NCBI GenBank assembly: GCA_002943765.1
Contig: PQWQ01000004.1
Location: forward strand, 930,001-994,000
Direction: 5' to 3'
Length of the DNA stretch: 64,000 bases
From: Psoroptes ovis
Lineage: Eukaryota; Arthropoda; Arachnida; Sarcoptiformes; Psoroptidae
Shown here: positions 32,492 through 45,861 of the stretch, in pieces
Numbering within the stretch: position 1 is the first letter of the stretch
Layout of the letters: each line of letters opens with the position of its first letter
Notes under the pieces: model-generated
Database searches by the model: none
What the model saw: the letters and a program-made list of their open reading frames with translations, nothing else
Told to the model about the DNA's origin: nothing
Made by a program: the position numbers and the translations under genes

Positions 32492-34281
32492 TCATTCTTT
32501 TGATTTTGAAGAATAAAATTCAGTAATCGATGTTTTACCATTTGGTTTACCAATCAATGTCACTGGTGTACAATCGGTGATTTCAACCGAAACAAAATCA
32601 CCAATTTGATAATCATCGATTTTTGGTATGACTACTTTTTGATTAGATTCATTACGACCATAATATTCTTCCGTTGATTTTTTACTTAAATTTTCGATTA
32701 AAATTAATTGTTTTTTACCCACTAATTCTTCATTCATTTGTTTGGATTTTTGGCGATACACTTCATTCAATTCAATTAAACGTTTAATTTTGATTGATTG
32801 TGATACATTATCTTCGAAATGATGATATGCATATGTTTTATCACGCATACTATATGCAAAAATATAAGCAATATAATAGCCTACTTTTTCAATAATATCG
32901 ATTGTTTGTCGATGATCATCATCGGTTTCATCACAAAAACCACAAATAAAATCACTACTAAAACCACATTCCGGTATATGATAACGTATACGTTCGACAA
33001 GCTGTAAATATGCTTCACGTGTATAACCACGACGCATTTTTTCCAATATTCGATTCGAACCACTTTGTACTGGTAAATGTAACCCTTTGGCAATATTCGG
33101 ATATTGTGATATCACGGATAAAACTGATTCATTGAAATCTTTAGGATGTGGTGATTGAAAACGTATTCGTACGTTTGGATCTAATTGTGCAACATGTTTC
33201 AACAATTCTTCGAAACCGATGCCACCTGGTTTTAGGCGATATATTGTCTTGAATCCATCAGCTAATCTTGATGATGAATTTTTGTCACCATCATCATTAT
33301 TATTATTACATTTGTGATCACTGTTTTTATCATTACTGAAATCACGATAACTATTTACATTTTGTCCCAACAAAATTATTTCACGAACACCATTCTGTAT
33401 TCGATGTTGACATTCTTCTAATATTGAATCAATTTTACGTGAACGTTCACGTCCACGAGTATATGGCACAATACAATAAGTACACATATTATCACAACCA
33501 CGTGTAATCGAAACAAATGATGAATACATTTGTGATGTTTGATTTTTCGATGGTATTATATTATCATAAGTTTCATCAATCGATAATAGAACATTGATTG
33601 CACTTTGTCCATTCAATGAATTGATTGCCAATAATTTCGGTAATAAACGATAGCTATCAGGACCGGCAACAACATCGATCGATGGTAATTGTTGTAATAT
33701 TTTCGCTTTCAATCGTTCAGCCATACAACCTAATAGACCGAATTTTTTAATTTGTCCATTTTGTTTAGCTTTATTCAGTTCAAATAATTTTGACCATACT
33801 TTATTTTCGGCATTTTCACGAATAGCACATGTCATCAATAAAACAATATCAGCATCATTTAAATTATCAACAATTTTATAATCATATTGTTTCAATATAC
33901 TTGATGCTATTTCACTATCATTCACATTCATTTGACATCCATATGTTTTAATGAATACTAAAATAAATACAAGAAAATCAATATGACAATATTTCAATTA
34001 TAATAATAAATCATACCTTTTGAATTTCTACCTGACAACAGCTCTGGCTCAATATATGGTTCATTATCCCATTTCATGATGAATGGTTTATTAATTTGCT
34101 GCTGCTGTTGTTGGGAACCCAGTAAAAAATGCTTAAATGATGGACCATTCAAATGTTTTTTATGGCCATTTTGATGACCATTATTTTGTTGCTGCTGCTG
34201 CTCAGTCGAAAAACAAATTATTTGCCATACATTTTGACGTTGTAAATGTTTGTATGATTGTTTTAAATATTTAATAATCAT
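32492..34281 (-). CDS. CDK5RAP1: CDK5RAP1-type tRNA ms2i6A methylthiotransferase (mitochondrial)
   Basis: Exons 34281-34017 and 33957-32492 on the minus strand; 576 aa. The basic N-terminus (MIIKYLKQSYKHLQRQNVWQ) suits a mitochondrial presequence; Gln runs follow. The MiaB-type N-domain has the three cluster cysteines in KTYGCQMN, MTCAIREN and LGCMAERLK. The radical-SAM cluster motif is RGCDNMCTYCIVPYTRGRE (CxxxCxxC). GLHLPVQSGSN and the C-terminal TRAM region are present. The enzyme uses two SAM-dependent steps to add a methylthio group to i6A37 of mitochondrial tRNAs. An Asn/Asp-rich insertion (NDKNSDHKCNNNNDDGDK) precedes KPGGIGFEELL. The 3' end lies 246 bp from that of SLC25A26. Confidence 0.95.
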
Positions 34282-34853
34282 ATTTTACAAATTTTTTGAT
34301 TTATAAATCAATCAATCAATAATAAACATTTAAATTCAAAACATTTGAAAACACATGATTTTTGTGAAAAAAATACGAAAACTATTTCAACTCAAGTCTA
34401 AGTAATCGACAGGCCAAAATACCCTTATAAAAATTATTAAAACCATTGAAAAATCAAATTCAATCCATAATATTTCTATGCATTTGGTCTATGCGTTTGT
34501 TTTTCAATTCTCTTTCAGCTTGATGCTTCCCATGTCCTTGGGTCCCTAGGTCCCACTCTTTGGGATATGATTGATTGCCGTTCATTATTTCGACTAAATA
34601 AATGAACACACATTCAATAAACGATAAATGAACGATTATACATGTGTTTTTTGCATTTGAAATTTCATATTAATTCAAAACATATTTTTTTCAAACTTGA
34701 ATAATTGTTTTTGAATACTCATGAAATAGTGAATACAGTGAATAAAGCGATTACATAATTTTGAAAGACTTGGAAAAGTCAATAGTAGAAATAATGAATA
34801 TGATTCAATTCAAAGCTGCGACAGCTGCCGAACATTTGAAAATGAGCATAATA

Positions 34854-34933
34854 TTGGGTTGTCCGAAAAATTTTTGCCGATTATATCGTAGGTAATAATG
34901 AAAAAATCGGCAAGAATTTATCGGACAATTTAA
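34854..34933. mobile_element. 80-bp mariner-type MITE, copy 10 (type A)
   Basis: Exactly 80 bp, TA-flanked, opening TTGGGTTGTCCGAAAAA with core ttatatcgtaggtaataatg. Confidence 0.92.
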
Positions 34934-36811
34934 TATTTCAAATGCACGCGCGCTTAATCATTTGTTCTGTTGAACATATTTTTTGAACAATTGTGAATGG
35001 GACGAATTCGTATCAGAGAGTTCATATATTCACATAGGGATAAAATAAATTCAAAAAAAAAACCAACCACCAACCATTATTCAATTGTGAACATTGAATT
35101 TGAATTTTTTGTGACCAAATGTTGTGTGACCAGAAATCAAAAAGTTTCCCGAAATTACAATTTGTCTCTCAATTCGTCTCTCAATTTGTTAGTTTTAATC
35201 TTTGGTTCTTCGGGTCCTTCGGTTGTTTTTTTTTACGAATAATTTTTTGATACTTGATCCATCCAAATTCGGTATTCCAATTCATCATCATTTTGGATTT
35301 CAATCGGATTTCCGTTTAGTGATTCCCTTTGATTTTTGATTGTTTGTTTGTTTGTTTGTACAAATTGGATTTGGAAATTATATCAAAGAATCATCAATGA
35401 TTAAGAAGTAAAATGAAACGGTCATTGAAATCAATTGTGAAAAGAAAAAATACCGCATCAAACTATTTTCATTGCTTCTGCTTCTTTGAATTGTGTTTAG
35501 AATTTGATTGCTTTTCATTTTGTTTGTTTGTTATTTTGTTGTTTATTTATTACGATACGTACGATGATGCAAAGTTCAAAGTATTTCTGGTGGTGAAACA
35601 TATTTCGGGTGTTTCACATACATCTCATCTTATTTAGCTACAACTTATTCCATTTATGAATGAATAATGATGATTCATTTGAGTGTATAATAAAAATGTC
35701 TATATATTTGTTGTTACCATTGAGCATCCTCTTGATGATTTTCCTGGATTTTTTTTCAGTTTTTAAAAAAATCAATGAATTCATCCACTGAAGGGTTTGA
35801 GTGTTGAAATGGGAATGAAAGCGATTCAAGAAAGATTCAAAGATGCTTATTCGAAAATTTCAATTCTTTGCAATTTTCAAATTCATATATGATCCAATAA
35901 TAATAACAAACAAACAATCTGATCCACTGATCTAAACTTTTTGGACGAAAACATCAGCAATTCGGTGATGATGATCATCAACCACCAGCAGCAGCAGCCA
36001 CAGCAGCAACAACCAACCAACCACTTTGCTGCCATTAACCTTCATTCAAGCTGTGGGTGTGGTACCATTGGTTATGTGGACCCTGATGATATAATAATAA
36101 TAATAATACCGAGTGTATATAATCAAAATATACGAAACACATATGATCATATGTGATATATAAGATATATAAGTAATCGCGTAATGCAACGGTCGATGAT
36201 GATGATGTTGATGATGATGATGATAATCATCATCATCAACAACTATTGAAGCATATAGACATTTATATATGGAAGCAATTCGGTAGTAAGTAATGATATT
36301 TTTTAAAGGCCAAAAAACTCATTTTAGCCATATGGGTGTACAATGTACACACACAATGAACACTGGTACACTGATACAATGGCTTCACACTACAGTGAAT
36401 TGTCTGAGACTGGAAAAAAAATTTTAATGAAAATTTTGAAATTCAAGGGTTCAAATACCAATAACGGGAATGCACGGAAGAAAATATGATGACATCTAAA
36501 AATCCATGATGCAATCAAGAGTTGAAATATTAAACTTGATTACTCATTCTGATGATGAACAAATGATAATTATGATTTTTAATTAAAATTATAATCAAAA
36601 TGATTTTAATTAAAAAGTTTCAAAGATATTAAACCACCATCATACCCCTTAACATCTAAACTTTACAAAGAATGTTTATTTGTAAAATTTTTTTTTCATT
36701 TCATTTCATTTTTAATTTCATTTTGAATTTCAATTGTCAAAAAGGTTTTGTATTAGTATGTACGTAATATAATGTTATATAACAATGATAATATTTTTAT
36801 ATTCCAATATA

Positions 36812-36891
36812 TTGGATTGTCTCATAAGTTCTTGCCATTTTTAACCTTTTTTTCATTTGAAAAAACGACAAGAACTTATGGGACAGCCTAA
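36812..36891. mobile_element. 80-bp mariner-type MITE, copy 11 (type B)
   Basis: Exactly 80 bp, TA-flanked, opening TTGGATTGTCTCATAAG and closing CTTATGGGACAGCCTAA. Confidence 0.92.
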
Positions 36892-38321
36892 TATATAAAC
36901 AATGATGATTACAATCGATGCAAAAACGATGTTTTTCTTTTTTGACATTTTCATATATAAATGTTTATATTTATCGTAAATATATATATATTCAAGCCAT
37001 CTATGGCCATTTTCCATCAATTTTCATATCAATATATATAGATGTTAATGTATGAATTGAATTTTTCCCAATTGAAATTCAATGGGAAAAATTCAAAAAC
37101 ACAAAACATTCGTTGTGTATATGTGTTTTGGTTCGCTGGTTCGCTGGTTTTGGTTGATGATTTCAATTGTTTAATATTCGTCGTATTTCAATGAACATTC
37201 AATGAATTTGAATACACACACACACACACACACAACACACAAACAAATACATTTGAACAGTAGTACAATAGTCTTGGAACAAACAAACGAAGCAAATCAG
37301 CCAAGTAAAAAGCCAAACCTAAACACCCAAAATGGATGCGAATTTGGCGGTCATGGTGATGGTGGTGGTGGTAGTCCGAAACCCCAACCAAGCTGGCAGC
37401 ATCTTTGGATGTTTTCCAAGAGAGAGAGAGCCAAAGAGGAACGAATAAATGAACGAATTTTCCTCGAATTTATTCGATTTGGATTTGTTGTTGATTTCAG
37501 AATTTGATACGAATTTTTGAATGGTCCCGTTTAGATATTCAAATTATTTTCTGATGATTTTTGGTCCGTAATTTTCATTGATTTTGTAATTTGTGTGGTG
37601 TATTTTTGCCAATTCATCTCAGAAAATGATCTCAGACATCGATTTTGAAATGAAAATTTGATTCAATAATTTTTGATTCAATAATTTGAATATATTTAAG
37701 ACATGAAATACTTTTTTGAATGCATAGAAAATACATGTAATTTGATATTTCATTTTGAAAAATTCAAAATTTACAAACATTTGACCATCCAAAATTCACA
37801 CCAACCAATCCACCATTCACGAATGCTTCTACTTAATTCTTCTGTAATATTCTGTTATATTATCAGTTTTTTTAAGAAAAATAAATTTTTTTGAATAGCG
37901 CATTCATTGATTTGATTTTTCTTAAGAAAAAATTTAAATTTTCTTCTTCTTCTTCGTCTTCGTCTTGGTTTTATTTTCATTTTCTTATTTTTGGTGATTG
38001 GTTAGTGGGTTTCACAGTGTTCAATGTGTTTCAGCATATGAAATATAAGCGCTTCAAGCTTCAGCATCAATTTTTGAAAAGAAAATTCAACAAATCTTGG
38101 AAATTGAATAATTGAATCGAATTCTTTGAATTTCAACAACAAGAATTTCAATTTCTTTAAACAATTTAATTTGTTGCTTTGTTTTATCAAATCAATATCA
38201 TCTTGAATCCATGATCATTCATCTCATCGAAAATAGATTCAATTTGAATCAAATCAAGTGAAGATATTTACATTTCTTGGCAAGTATTTTTGCATTAAAT
38301 AAATATTCATTAATCTATTTA

Positions 38322-38401
38322 TTAGGTTGTCCGATAAGTTTTTGTGGATTTTCTCATGATTTCCTATGATATAATCGGCAAAAACTTTTCGGACAACCCA
38401 A
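38322..38401. mobile_element. 80-bp mariner-type MITE, copy 12 (type A, reverse core)
   Basis: Exactly 80 bp, TA-flanked, TTAGGTTGTCCGATAAG to CTTTTCGGACAACCCAA. It is very close to the copy at 8159. Confidence 0.93.
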
Positions 38402-38594
38402 TAAAATGAATAATTTTTCAAAATAAAAATTTCAAAAATCTTCAATTTTTGTGTTTTGTGAATACTTTTGATTTCGGATTGTGGTTGGACATTTTGCTTG
38501 TGATTAGTTTTGATTTGATTGATTTTGACAGAAATTTTGCGACATGCAAATTTTTTGGAGGGCAAAATCATGCATATTTTAGATTATTTTATTA

Positions 38595-38672
38595 TTGTTG
38601 TCCGAAAAGTTCATTCCGCTTAATCAATAGAATTAGGCATGAAAATCGGTAAGAACTTTTCGGTCAACCTAT
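38595..38672. mobile_element. mariner-type MITE, copy 13 (type C)
   Basis: 78 bp, TA-flanked, with the type C inner sequence (cttaatcaatagaatt) shared with the copy at 2666. The left end has lost two bases. Confidence 0.85.
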
Positions 38673-39097
38673 TATAATCAATTATTCAATTTTTTTCTGA
38701 GATATTTAGATCAATCTTTCATCGCCAAAAAACTAATCAAAAGATTTTTCAAAGACGAAAATCGATTAAATAAACATCTTATCATATTCAAAATATCTTC
38801 CCTTTTTTTTGTTATCATATGAATTTTACGTAAATTTGCATTTATGATTGATTGATGCGATTGTTGACAATCATGTTACCTTGATCCAGTTAATTGTTGT
38901 TTACAGGTAATTGTTTGTTTTCGATTGATAACGGGGAAAAAGAAAGATATTTGTTTTCAAAGGATTTTTGAATTCATTAAGAAAATTCAATGAACAAATT
39001 GAAATAAATGATTGAAAAATTAATTTTGAAATAATCTTTGAAATCAAAAAATCTCGTTTGATCAGACAATCAATTTTCATTAGACATTGATTATATA

Positions 39098-39177
39098 TTG
39101 GGTTGTCCCATAAGTTCTTGCTGTTTTTAAAATTTTTTTTCATTTAAAAAATGGCAAGAACTTATGGGACAACCTTA
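39098..39177. mobile_element. 80-bp mariner-type MITE, copy 14 (type B)
   Basis: Exactly 80 bp, TA-flanked, opening TTGGGTTGTCCCATAAG. The arms pair almost fully around an A/T loop. Confidence 0.93.
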
Positions 39178-41894
39178 TACATTGTTTTCAATCAATCAAT
39201 CAATTATTTCATTATTTCTAATTATTTGAAATAATTATTTTTTTCATCAAAAATAAATAAAATTGCTTCGTATATTTTTTGATTAAAATCATGTGTGTTT
39301 GGATGTTTTTTTATTGAATTTAATCGATTTAAACAAAAATAGAGGCAAACAATTGATAATTTATGTGATAGTAATAATAATAATAATAGAAACAAGAAAA
39401 TACGACCATAATAATCAATCAATGATTATCATCGATGCGTTAATATGTGCGTTTGTGTCTTTGACATTTTCTTGGCTGAAAATTATTCTTGAGCTCAAAT
39501 TATTCTTGGCTTTATTATTCACTTTGATTTATCATTGTCTCTCGATCAAATACGATCATAATTAGTTTTATTATTGGAGATATTATTTTTTTTTTTTTTA
39601 ATAATAAGAATTTCATTCCTTCCATTTCTTATTTTATTTTAATACATCTCGTTGCATTCTGAATCAACGAAATTCCAATCACCATTCGTTTGAAATTTTT
39701 CAATTCAAAACAAGGGAATCATTAGAAATTCAAACGGTAGGCCAATGGCCATAAATAATTAGATTATCTGCTTTTGATTTTGCAATCAAAGATTCTTACT
39801 TTTTTCTCAAGATTCTCTGACCATCTGCACATCTATTTTTTTTTGATAATTTTAATTCATATATTTTAAGAATACAAGAATATAAATATTCATATAGTTC
39901 ACATATATATATTCATTCAAATCAATAAAATTCTATGTGCATGAAAGCAAAATGAATGAATCAAATGTCAATGTCTATTTTTAGCATCTTAAATTTTTTT
40001 TATTTATATATTTATTCATTTATTTTCATTTCTTATCATCATTAATGTTGATTTTGGTGTTGTTGTTGTTGTTATTGCAAATAAGAATATTCTATCCAAG
40101 TTTTCCAGGGTTATTGTATTTAATTCCTATTTCAATAATAGATAGTTATAATAATAATAATAATATCAAATGGCTATAAATAAATTCTAAAATTCTTTGA
40201 AAAATAGGAAAAAAAACTAGGCCAAGTGATTCTGCTCATCGGTGATTATACTCATTGATATTTTAAATTTTGGATTCCTAGTTTTCAATTGAAACTAGTT
40301 CATACAAGAATAATAATAATCGTTGAATTTCATTGTTGAGATAAACAACAAAACAATAGAATAATTTCAAACATTCAAATTGTGTTTGATTCTCAGAATA
40401 CAATTCTTTGAAATATTTGAAAATATTGTAAATTGTTCAAATATGATATCATATACTGGAACAAAAAAAAACCAATTTAATAATTTTACAAATTTTCTCA
40501 AAATTTTTCCATCAACAAACAGAGTAAAGAAATTTGATTATTTTATTCATAATAATAATAACAATGGGAATAAATGGTGATATATTTCGGGTACAGAGTG
40601 TGTCCCAGTGTGTTTGCCTAGGGTGTGTATGTGTATGTGTGTGTGTGTTGATTCGCCCAAATTCCAGAATCTTGTATTGATTCATGTTCAAGAATTATAT
40701 AGAAACAACAAGCATTTGAATTTGAAAATATGTGCAGGGCTAAAGCTTGAAATATATATATTTGTTCAACCGATAATGATGCGGATGAATCATCGCGTCA
40801 GCATCCATTCATATGATGCTATTATTATTATTGTTATTATGATTATGATTATTATGACTGTGTGTGATTATCATATCAAAATCACCGATTTGTGCATTTA
40901 GTATTCGATTATTTTAGTCAAATACGATTTCAAGTCAATTCCAAGGCATATGGATTATGCACACATGATTTGAAATTAAATTTTTAAATTGACGAGCAAA
41001 AAAAAAACAAGAAAAAAACTTCAAAAAGGTTTTCCATTTTAAGCTTTTTGGAAGCATACCTTGGAAAATTTTGGATTTGAAAAATTCAAAAAAAAAATTG
41101 ATTCAAATTGATTGGATTCAAACTACCATTCATTTACTGGATTCATTTGATTTTAAAATAATTTTGAATGATGATATTTGAAGCATTTTAATAATTTTTT
41201 TCCTTTTCACAATTCATGATCGAAGCAATATTTCATGATGCTGATAATGATAATAATAATAATGATAGTTTAATAATTATTTCAAAGAAAATAATAAAAA
41301 TTTTGATATCAATTTTTTCTTTCTATATTTTATTGAATTAATTCAATAATTTTATCTTTATTATAGTTTCCAATATCATTTTTATTATCATTATTATTGT
41401 TATTATTACGGAAATATTGAAACAATGGTAATTATTATTATGATTATTGACCAATTTTTTTCCTAAATCAATAATTTTTGAATTGATGATGATGATGATG
41501 ATGATAATGATCATGATAATAATATTAATGCATAAATTAAATAAATAATGAAAATTAAATCAGATGAATCGAATGATGATGATGATCAAATATTGAATAT
41601 TAAATATGAAAAAGGTCAATAATTATAGATGAAATTTAAATCAGATGAAATTCAAAAAGCCAAATAAAACAAATAAAAATTAATTTATTTAAATTAATAA
41701 TGAAAATTGATCATATTCAATTTAATATTGAATTCAAGACTTGAAAAATTGAAAAAAATACAAATTCAAATTTAAATTTTATCATCATCATCATTTATTA
41801 ACATTGTAGCAACAACAATATAATAATAATAATAATGATCACTGATTAAACAATAATCATATCATATATTCATTCATAAACATAATCATAATTA

Positions 41895-41976
41895 TTGGGT
41901 TGTCCCATAAGTTCTTGCCGTTTTTATAACTTTTTTTTCTATTTGAAAAACAGTAAGAACTTTTGGGACAACCTAA
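41895..41976. mobile_element. mariner-type MITE, copy 15 (type B)
   Basis: 82 bp, TA-flanked, TTGGGTTGTCCCATAAG to CTTTTGGGACAACCTAA. Confidence 0.92.
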
Positions 41977-42172
41977 TATTTTTATTTTTTATTATCATTA
42001 TCATTAACATTATTATCATTATTACCATTGAATTTGGTAGCGATTTTTGAATAGAAAAACAATAATTGTTTTCGTCACATTTCGTTTCACATTTTCATAA
42101 TAACCAATGATAACAATAACAATAACAATAACCATGATCATCATCATCATCATTTTGATTTGAAATGAAATA

Positions 42173-42252
42173 TTAGGTTGTCCGAAAAGTTCTTGCCGAT
42201 TTACTGATTGAAAAACATTTAAAAATCGGCAAAAACTTTTCGGACAGCTCAA
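42173..42252. mobile_element. 80-bp mariner-type MITE, copy 16 (type A arms, type D-like core)
   Basis: Exactly 80 bp, TA-flanked, TTAGGTTGTCCGAAAAG to CTTTTCGGACAGCTCAA. It lies only about 200 bp from the previous copy. Confidence 0.93.
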
Positions 42253-42664
42253 TAATTTTCAATTTTTCAAATTTAAATTTCTGTTGTTTTGTTGTTGTTG
42301 TTTCTCATCAATAATCACAATTAATGATTACATATGATCACATAATAATATTAATAATAATAATAATCACATTAATGTAATAAACACATGAATATAATGT
42401 AATAAACATTATTATTATTATTATTCAAATATCTGTATATGATGGTACAATATAAATGTGATTTTTATTATATTTTTGATTTGATTCAATTCATCTTTTT
42501 ATGTGTGTGTATATTGTACACATATGTACATTCACTGTCAATCTACTTATAACTATGTGGCTATGTTTATTGTTTTTCTTCAATTGTTTTTGATACAAAG
42601 TAATAAAAAGGAAAAACTCGTATAAACTTTGAACTTTGATTCACAACAAAAAACAAAAAAAAAA

Positions 42665-42724
42665 AAAAACCTTTGTTGAACTCTGAAATATTGTGGAAAT
42701 ATAAAGGTTCAACCAAAGGTTTTT
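42665..42724. repeat. Inverted repeat (hairpin), 17-18 bp arms
   Basis: aaaaacctttgttgaac and gttcaaccaaaggttttt pair with one bulged base around a 25-base loop. It is unrelated to the MITE families; no TA or TTAA duplication noted. Confidence 0.6.
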
Positions 42725-43005
42725 GTTTTGCTTGGATGAGAAATCTTGGCAGAAAAACCTTCAAAGAAAAAAAAATGATCAACTAACCTTAACCTTTATC
42801 ACCTTATTTTACACACATACAGACATTAATACATAAACCAGTTACGCAAGGTTTTCGTACAGAATTTTTCAGTTGTCAATGTTGAAATCTTAAAAAATAT
42901 CTTTGAATTTTTTTCACATTGAATTGATATCTATCAAATCAAGAATGAAATGTGAAAATACAATAAATTCAAAATTTGATTGTATCTTATTTGAAATTTA
43001 ATATA

Positions 43006-43086
43006 TTGGGCTGTCCCATAAGTTCTTAACCTTTTTAAATTTTTTTTTCCATTCGAAAATCGGCAAGAACTTATGGAACAACCTAA
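43006..43086. mobile_element. mariner-type MITE, copy 17 (type B)
   Basis: 81 bp, TA-flanked, TTGGGCTGTCCCATAAG to CTTATGGAACAACCTAA. Confidence 0.9.
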
Positions 43087-43240
43087 TAATTATAATCATT
43101 CTTTCTCGTTTATTTATTCTATTTATATTTTCTCACATTAAAAATAGCCATTATTTTCCTACATCAATCTACAATTCTTCTTGTAATACAATTGACAATA
43201 ACTCCATTCACTTGTTTATCCATCTCTTTATTCATTCCAG

Positions 43241-43378
43241 CTTCAGCTTTAACCTCAACTGCAGCTCGAGCAGCCATCAAATCACCAGCTTTTGATCGTG
43301 TTTAGGGTGACAACACCACCAACACCAAAACCAACTAAACCAACTACCACATTAATAAATGTGAACAATGACAATAGG
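43241..43378 (+). other. Possible untranslated exon upstream of the receptor gene
   Basis: A GC-richer stretch between an acceptor-like ttcattccag and a donor-like caatag|gtattt, about 650 bp before the receptor ATG. Each frame has stops, so if it is an exon it is probably 5' UTR. Splice-site appearance is the only evidence. Confidence 0.25.
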
Positions 43379-44031
43379 TATTTTTTTTCACCAGAAAAAA
43401 ATAAAAGATAAACCATCAACCATCAAAACAGCAGCCACAGCAGCCATAGCTAATCAACAATCAAACAACATCAAGGTGTGTCCATTATCATCATCATCAG
43501 CCATCAGTCATCATTTAAGTCATCTCAATCATCATTTGTGAACTTTTTTCATATATTTTTTGTCATCAGGTGCAACCTGTTTTCACAAAATTTTGACAGA
43601 AATTTCACAAAATTTTCAATAATTGAAAAAAAATGTTATTTTCAATTTTTTAATACTGTGCGTGCTGCATGATTCATTTATATCATCATCATCATAATAA
43701 TCATCGTAATAATCATCCTGATCATTCATTGAAATAATTGAAATTATCTTTTGTTCGAACCTCCAAGCATAACATGTATAATAATGTATTCATTCTACAA
43801 TATATTCATCAGTCATTAAATATCGGAAATTAATTTTTTCAATCAATGTTTTTACCTGTGTGCTTGCAAGCAGTTTGAATAATTGAAAATTATCATCATT
43901 ATTATTGTAATAATCATCCAATTTTATTGCATTAATTTATGTGAAATTGAAATTCATTTTCTCCTCATTGAATTTATTGATTTTGTCTTGAATTTATCGA
44001 TTGAAATTTTTCAATAAAAGAAATCATCATC

Positions 44032-45144
44032 ATGTCTACATTTAATAATTTATTTCCGAATAATTCGGATATATCGAATAATAATTGGAATCAAATAGCA
44101 AATAATCTACTAAATCATACAGTAACATCGATTGGTAATGGTATAAAATTTGGTGGTAATGAAAATGATTCATTACCATATGATCAAACACCGACCGATA
44201 TACGACAATATTTGCTCATATTTCGACTTGTATTACTTGGTATCGGTACATTCGATACAATATTATTGCTGGCAATTTATATAAAATGTACAAGTATTAT
44301 AAATAATTGTTTAGGCATTTATGTGGCCAATATAAGTATTGCTGCATTATTCGATATGATCGATGCAGTAATATGGTCATTAAATGAATTTGGTTATAAA
44401 ATTGAAGATTATAATTTGCCTTGGTGGGTGGAAAAGATGACAAAATTGCCCCAATTTGCATTGCCAACAATATCATTATTTTTTACATTATTAATAATCG
44501 ATCGATTATTTGCCACCTGTTTATCAAACTGCCATAAAGCTTGTTATGGTTGGAAAATCAATGCTGTATTCATTACATTATTGATATGGTTAGGATCATT
44601 TTTTATGACATTTATATTGATCTACAAAGATATGTTCTTCGAGCATGATAAATTATATGAAGTATTACGATTTCTGATCGCATATTTAGCACCATTTATC
44701 ATTAAATTATTATTATTAATATTATTATTTGCAAAACGTAAAATGGTACCCGATAGTGAACAAAGTCAAGCATTCATACAACGACAACGTGAATCATTAT
44801 ATTATGTATTGACAATAATAACAATTCATTTATTATTTAGTACACCATATTATGCAACACAAATCAATCATTATTTTCATATTGTACAAATGCGTATCGA
44901 TGAATGGATTATATATTTATTCTATGTACTTAGTGAATTACCATTAATATTTAATCCAATATTCGTATTATCAATCGATCCAGATTTTCGTGATTCATTA
45001 GTATTCGTATGTACATGTTCATCACGTAATCGTAGAGATATGACCGATTTATGTGATGATCATGCTGAATCACAACCATTAGCACCGATGGCTACATCAC
45101 CGGTTGCTGAAGAAAAAGAACATTTGGATGAAGCTGAATCATAA
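44032..45144 (+). CDS. Atypical class A-like seven-transmembrane receptor, intronless
   Basis: 370 aa in one exon. The Asn-rich N-terminus has sequons at N10 (NNS) and N28 (NHT) and no signal peptide. Seven hydrophobic segments run at about 60-83, 88-115, 136-160, 174-197, 208-236, 258-280 and 288-315. Helix 3 ends LLIIDRLFATCL, with DRL in place of DRY. Helix 6 has HLLFSTPYY (the proline is present, the CW missing). Helix 7 ends LIFNPIFVLSIDPDFRDS, an NPxxY variant with Val in place of Tyr. The usual extracellular Cys at the top of helix 3 is not evident. This fits a rhodopsin-like GPCR, perhaps of the invertebrate peptide-receptor type; ligand unknown. The tail is acidic with a CTCSS motif that could be palmitoylated. 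Confidence 0.7.
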   Translation: MSTFNNLFPNNSDISNNNWNQIANNLLNHTVTSIGNGIKFGGNENDSLPYDQTPTDIRQYLLIFRLVLLGIGTFDTILLLAIYIKCTSIINNCLGIYVANISIAALFDMIDAVIWSLNEFGYKIEDYNLPWWVEKMTKLPQFALPTISLFFTLLIIDRLFATCLSNCHKACYGWKINAVFITLLIWLGSFFMTFILIYKDMFFEHDKLYEVLRFLIAYLAPFIIKLLLLILLFAKRKMVPDSEQSQAFIQRQRESLYYVLTIITIHLLFSTPYYATQINHYFHIVQMRIDEWIIYLFYVLSELPLIFNPIFVLSIDPDFRDSLVFVCTCSSRNRRDMTDLCDDHAESQPLAPMATSPVAEEKEHLDEAES

Positions 45145-45861
45145 TAATAATAATAATAATCATTCAATCAATCAAATCAATACGAAAAACATTGAAGAAA
45201 AATACGAAAATTATAGGAAAAATGCCCTCAAGATACGAAATAATAAAACCAAAAAAAAAAATCATAATCAATTGCTCATCATCATATTATTTATTATTTG
45301 ATATTTTGGAAAAATAATTAATCATTAATTATTATTATTATAATTAACAATAATTAATCAATTATTTGAAACAAATTTATTTACAAACAAACAAACACAA
45401 ATAATCAATTCTGATAATCAAACAATAATTAATCAAATATTATCATTATCATTATTATTATAATCAAATACTCATTTATCGATTTATAAACAATTCAAAT
45501 ATTTGATAGATTATTATTATTATTATTATTATTCAATTTTTGAATAACCCAAACTCTCACATTCATCATTCATTTTATGAATCTTTAATCAACCATTAAT
45601 CTTCTATTCATTAATGCAAATCGGAAAAAAAACGGAAATTTCATCCAATCGATTAATCAATCATCAAATCATTCATCAATCAATTTTCGGATCGCTTAAT
45701 CCGATCAATTATGTTTCGATTACTTTTATTTTTCATTTCATCGAACAATGTTCAATATTGGAAATGTATTTGTAATTAATCGGATCGATTGGTAAGTATT
45801 CTTATTAGTTCAAATGATCCGAATTATGATCAATTGAAAAATTCCTGTTCTCATTAATATA

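Larger units (their letters stand above)
34282..44031. other. Long stretch without a recognised gene
   Basis: AT-rich, with MITEs at 34854, 36812, 38322, 38595, 39098, 41895, 42173 and 43006 and several A/T-rich microsatellites. Two GC-richer spots (35970-36100, Gln-rich frame; 37280-37440, Gly/Pro-containing frame) could be untranslated or first exons of an undetected gene, but nothing in them matches a known family. Confidence 0.4.

Noticed and set aside
35941..36156. Gln-rich 71-codon frame as a gene
   Set aside because: A CAG/CAA tract followed by an Ile run from ATA repeats; no family match, no clear splice sites. Kept only as a remark.
37202..37507. Frame with Gly/Pro and charged tail as a gene
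   Set aside because: It starts in a CA microsatellite (Thr-His) and ends in AT-rich sequence; the middle is slightly gene-like but unsupported.
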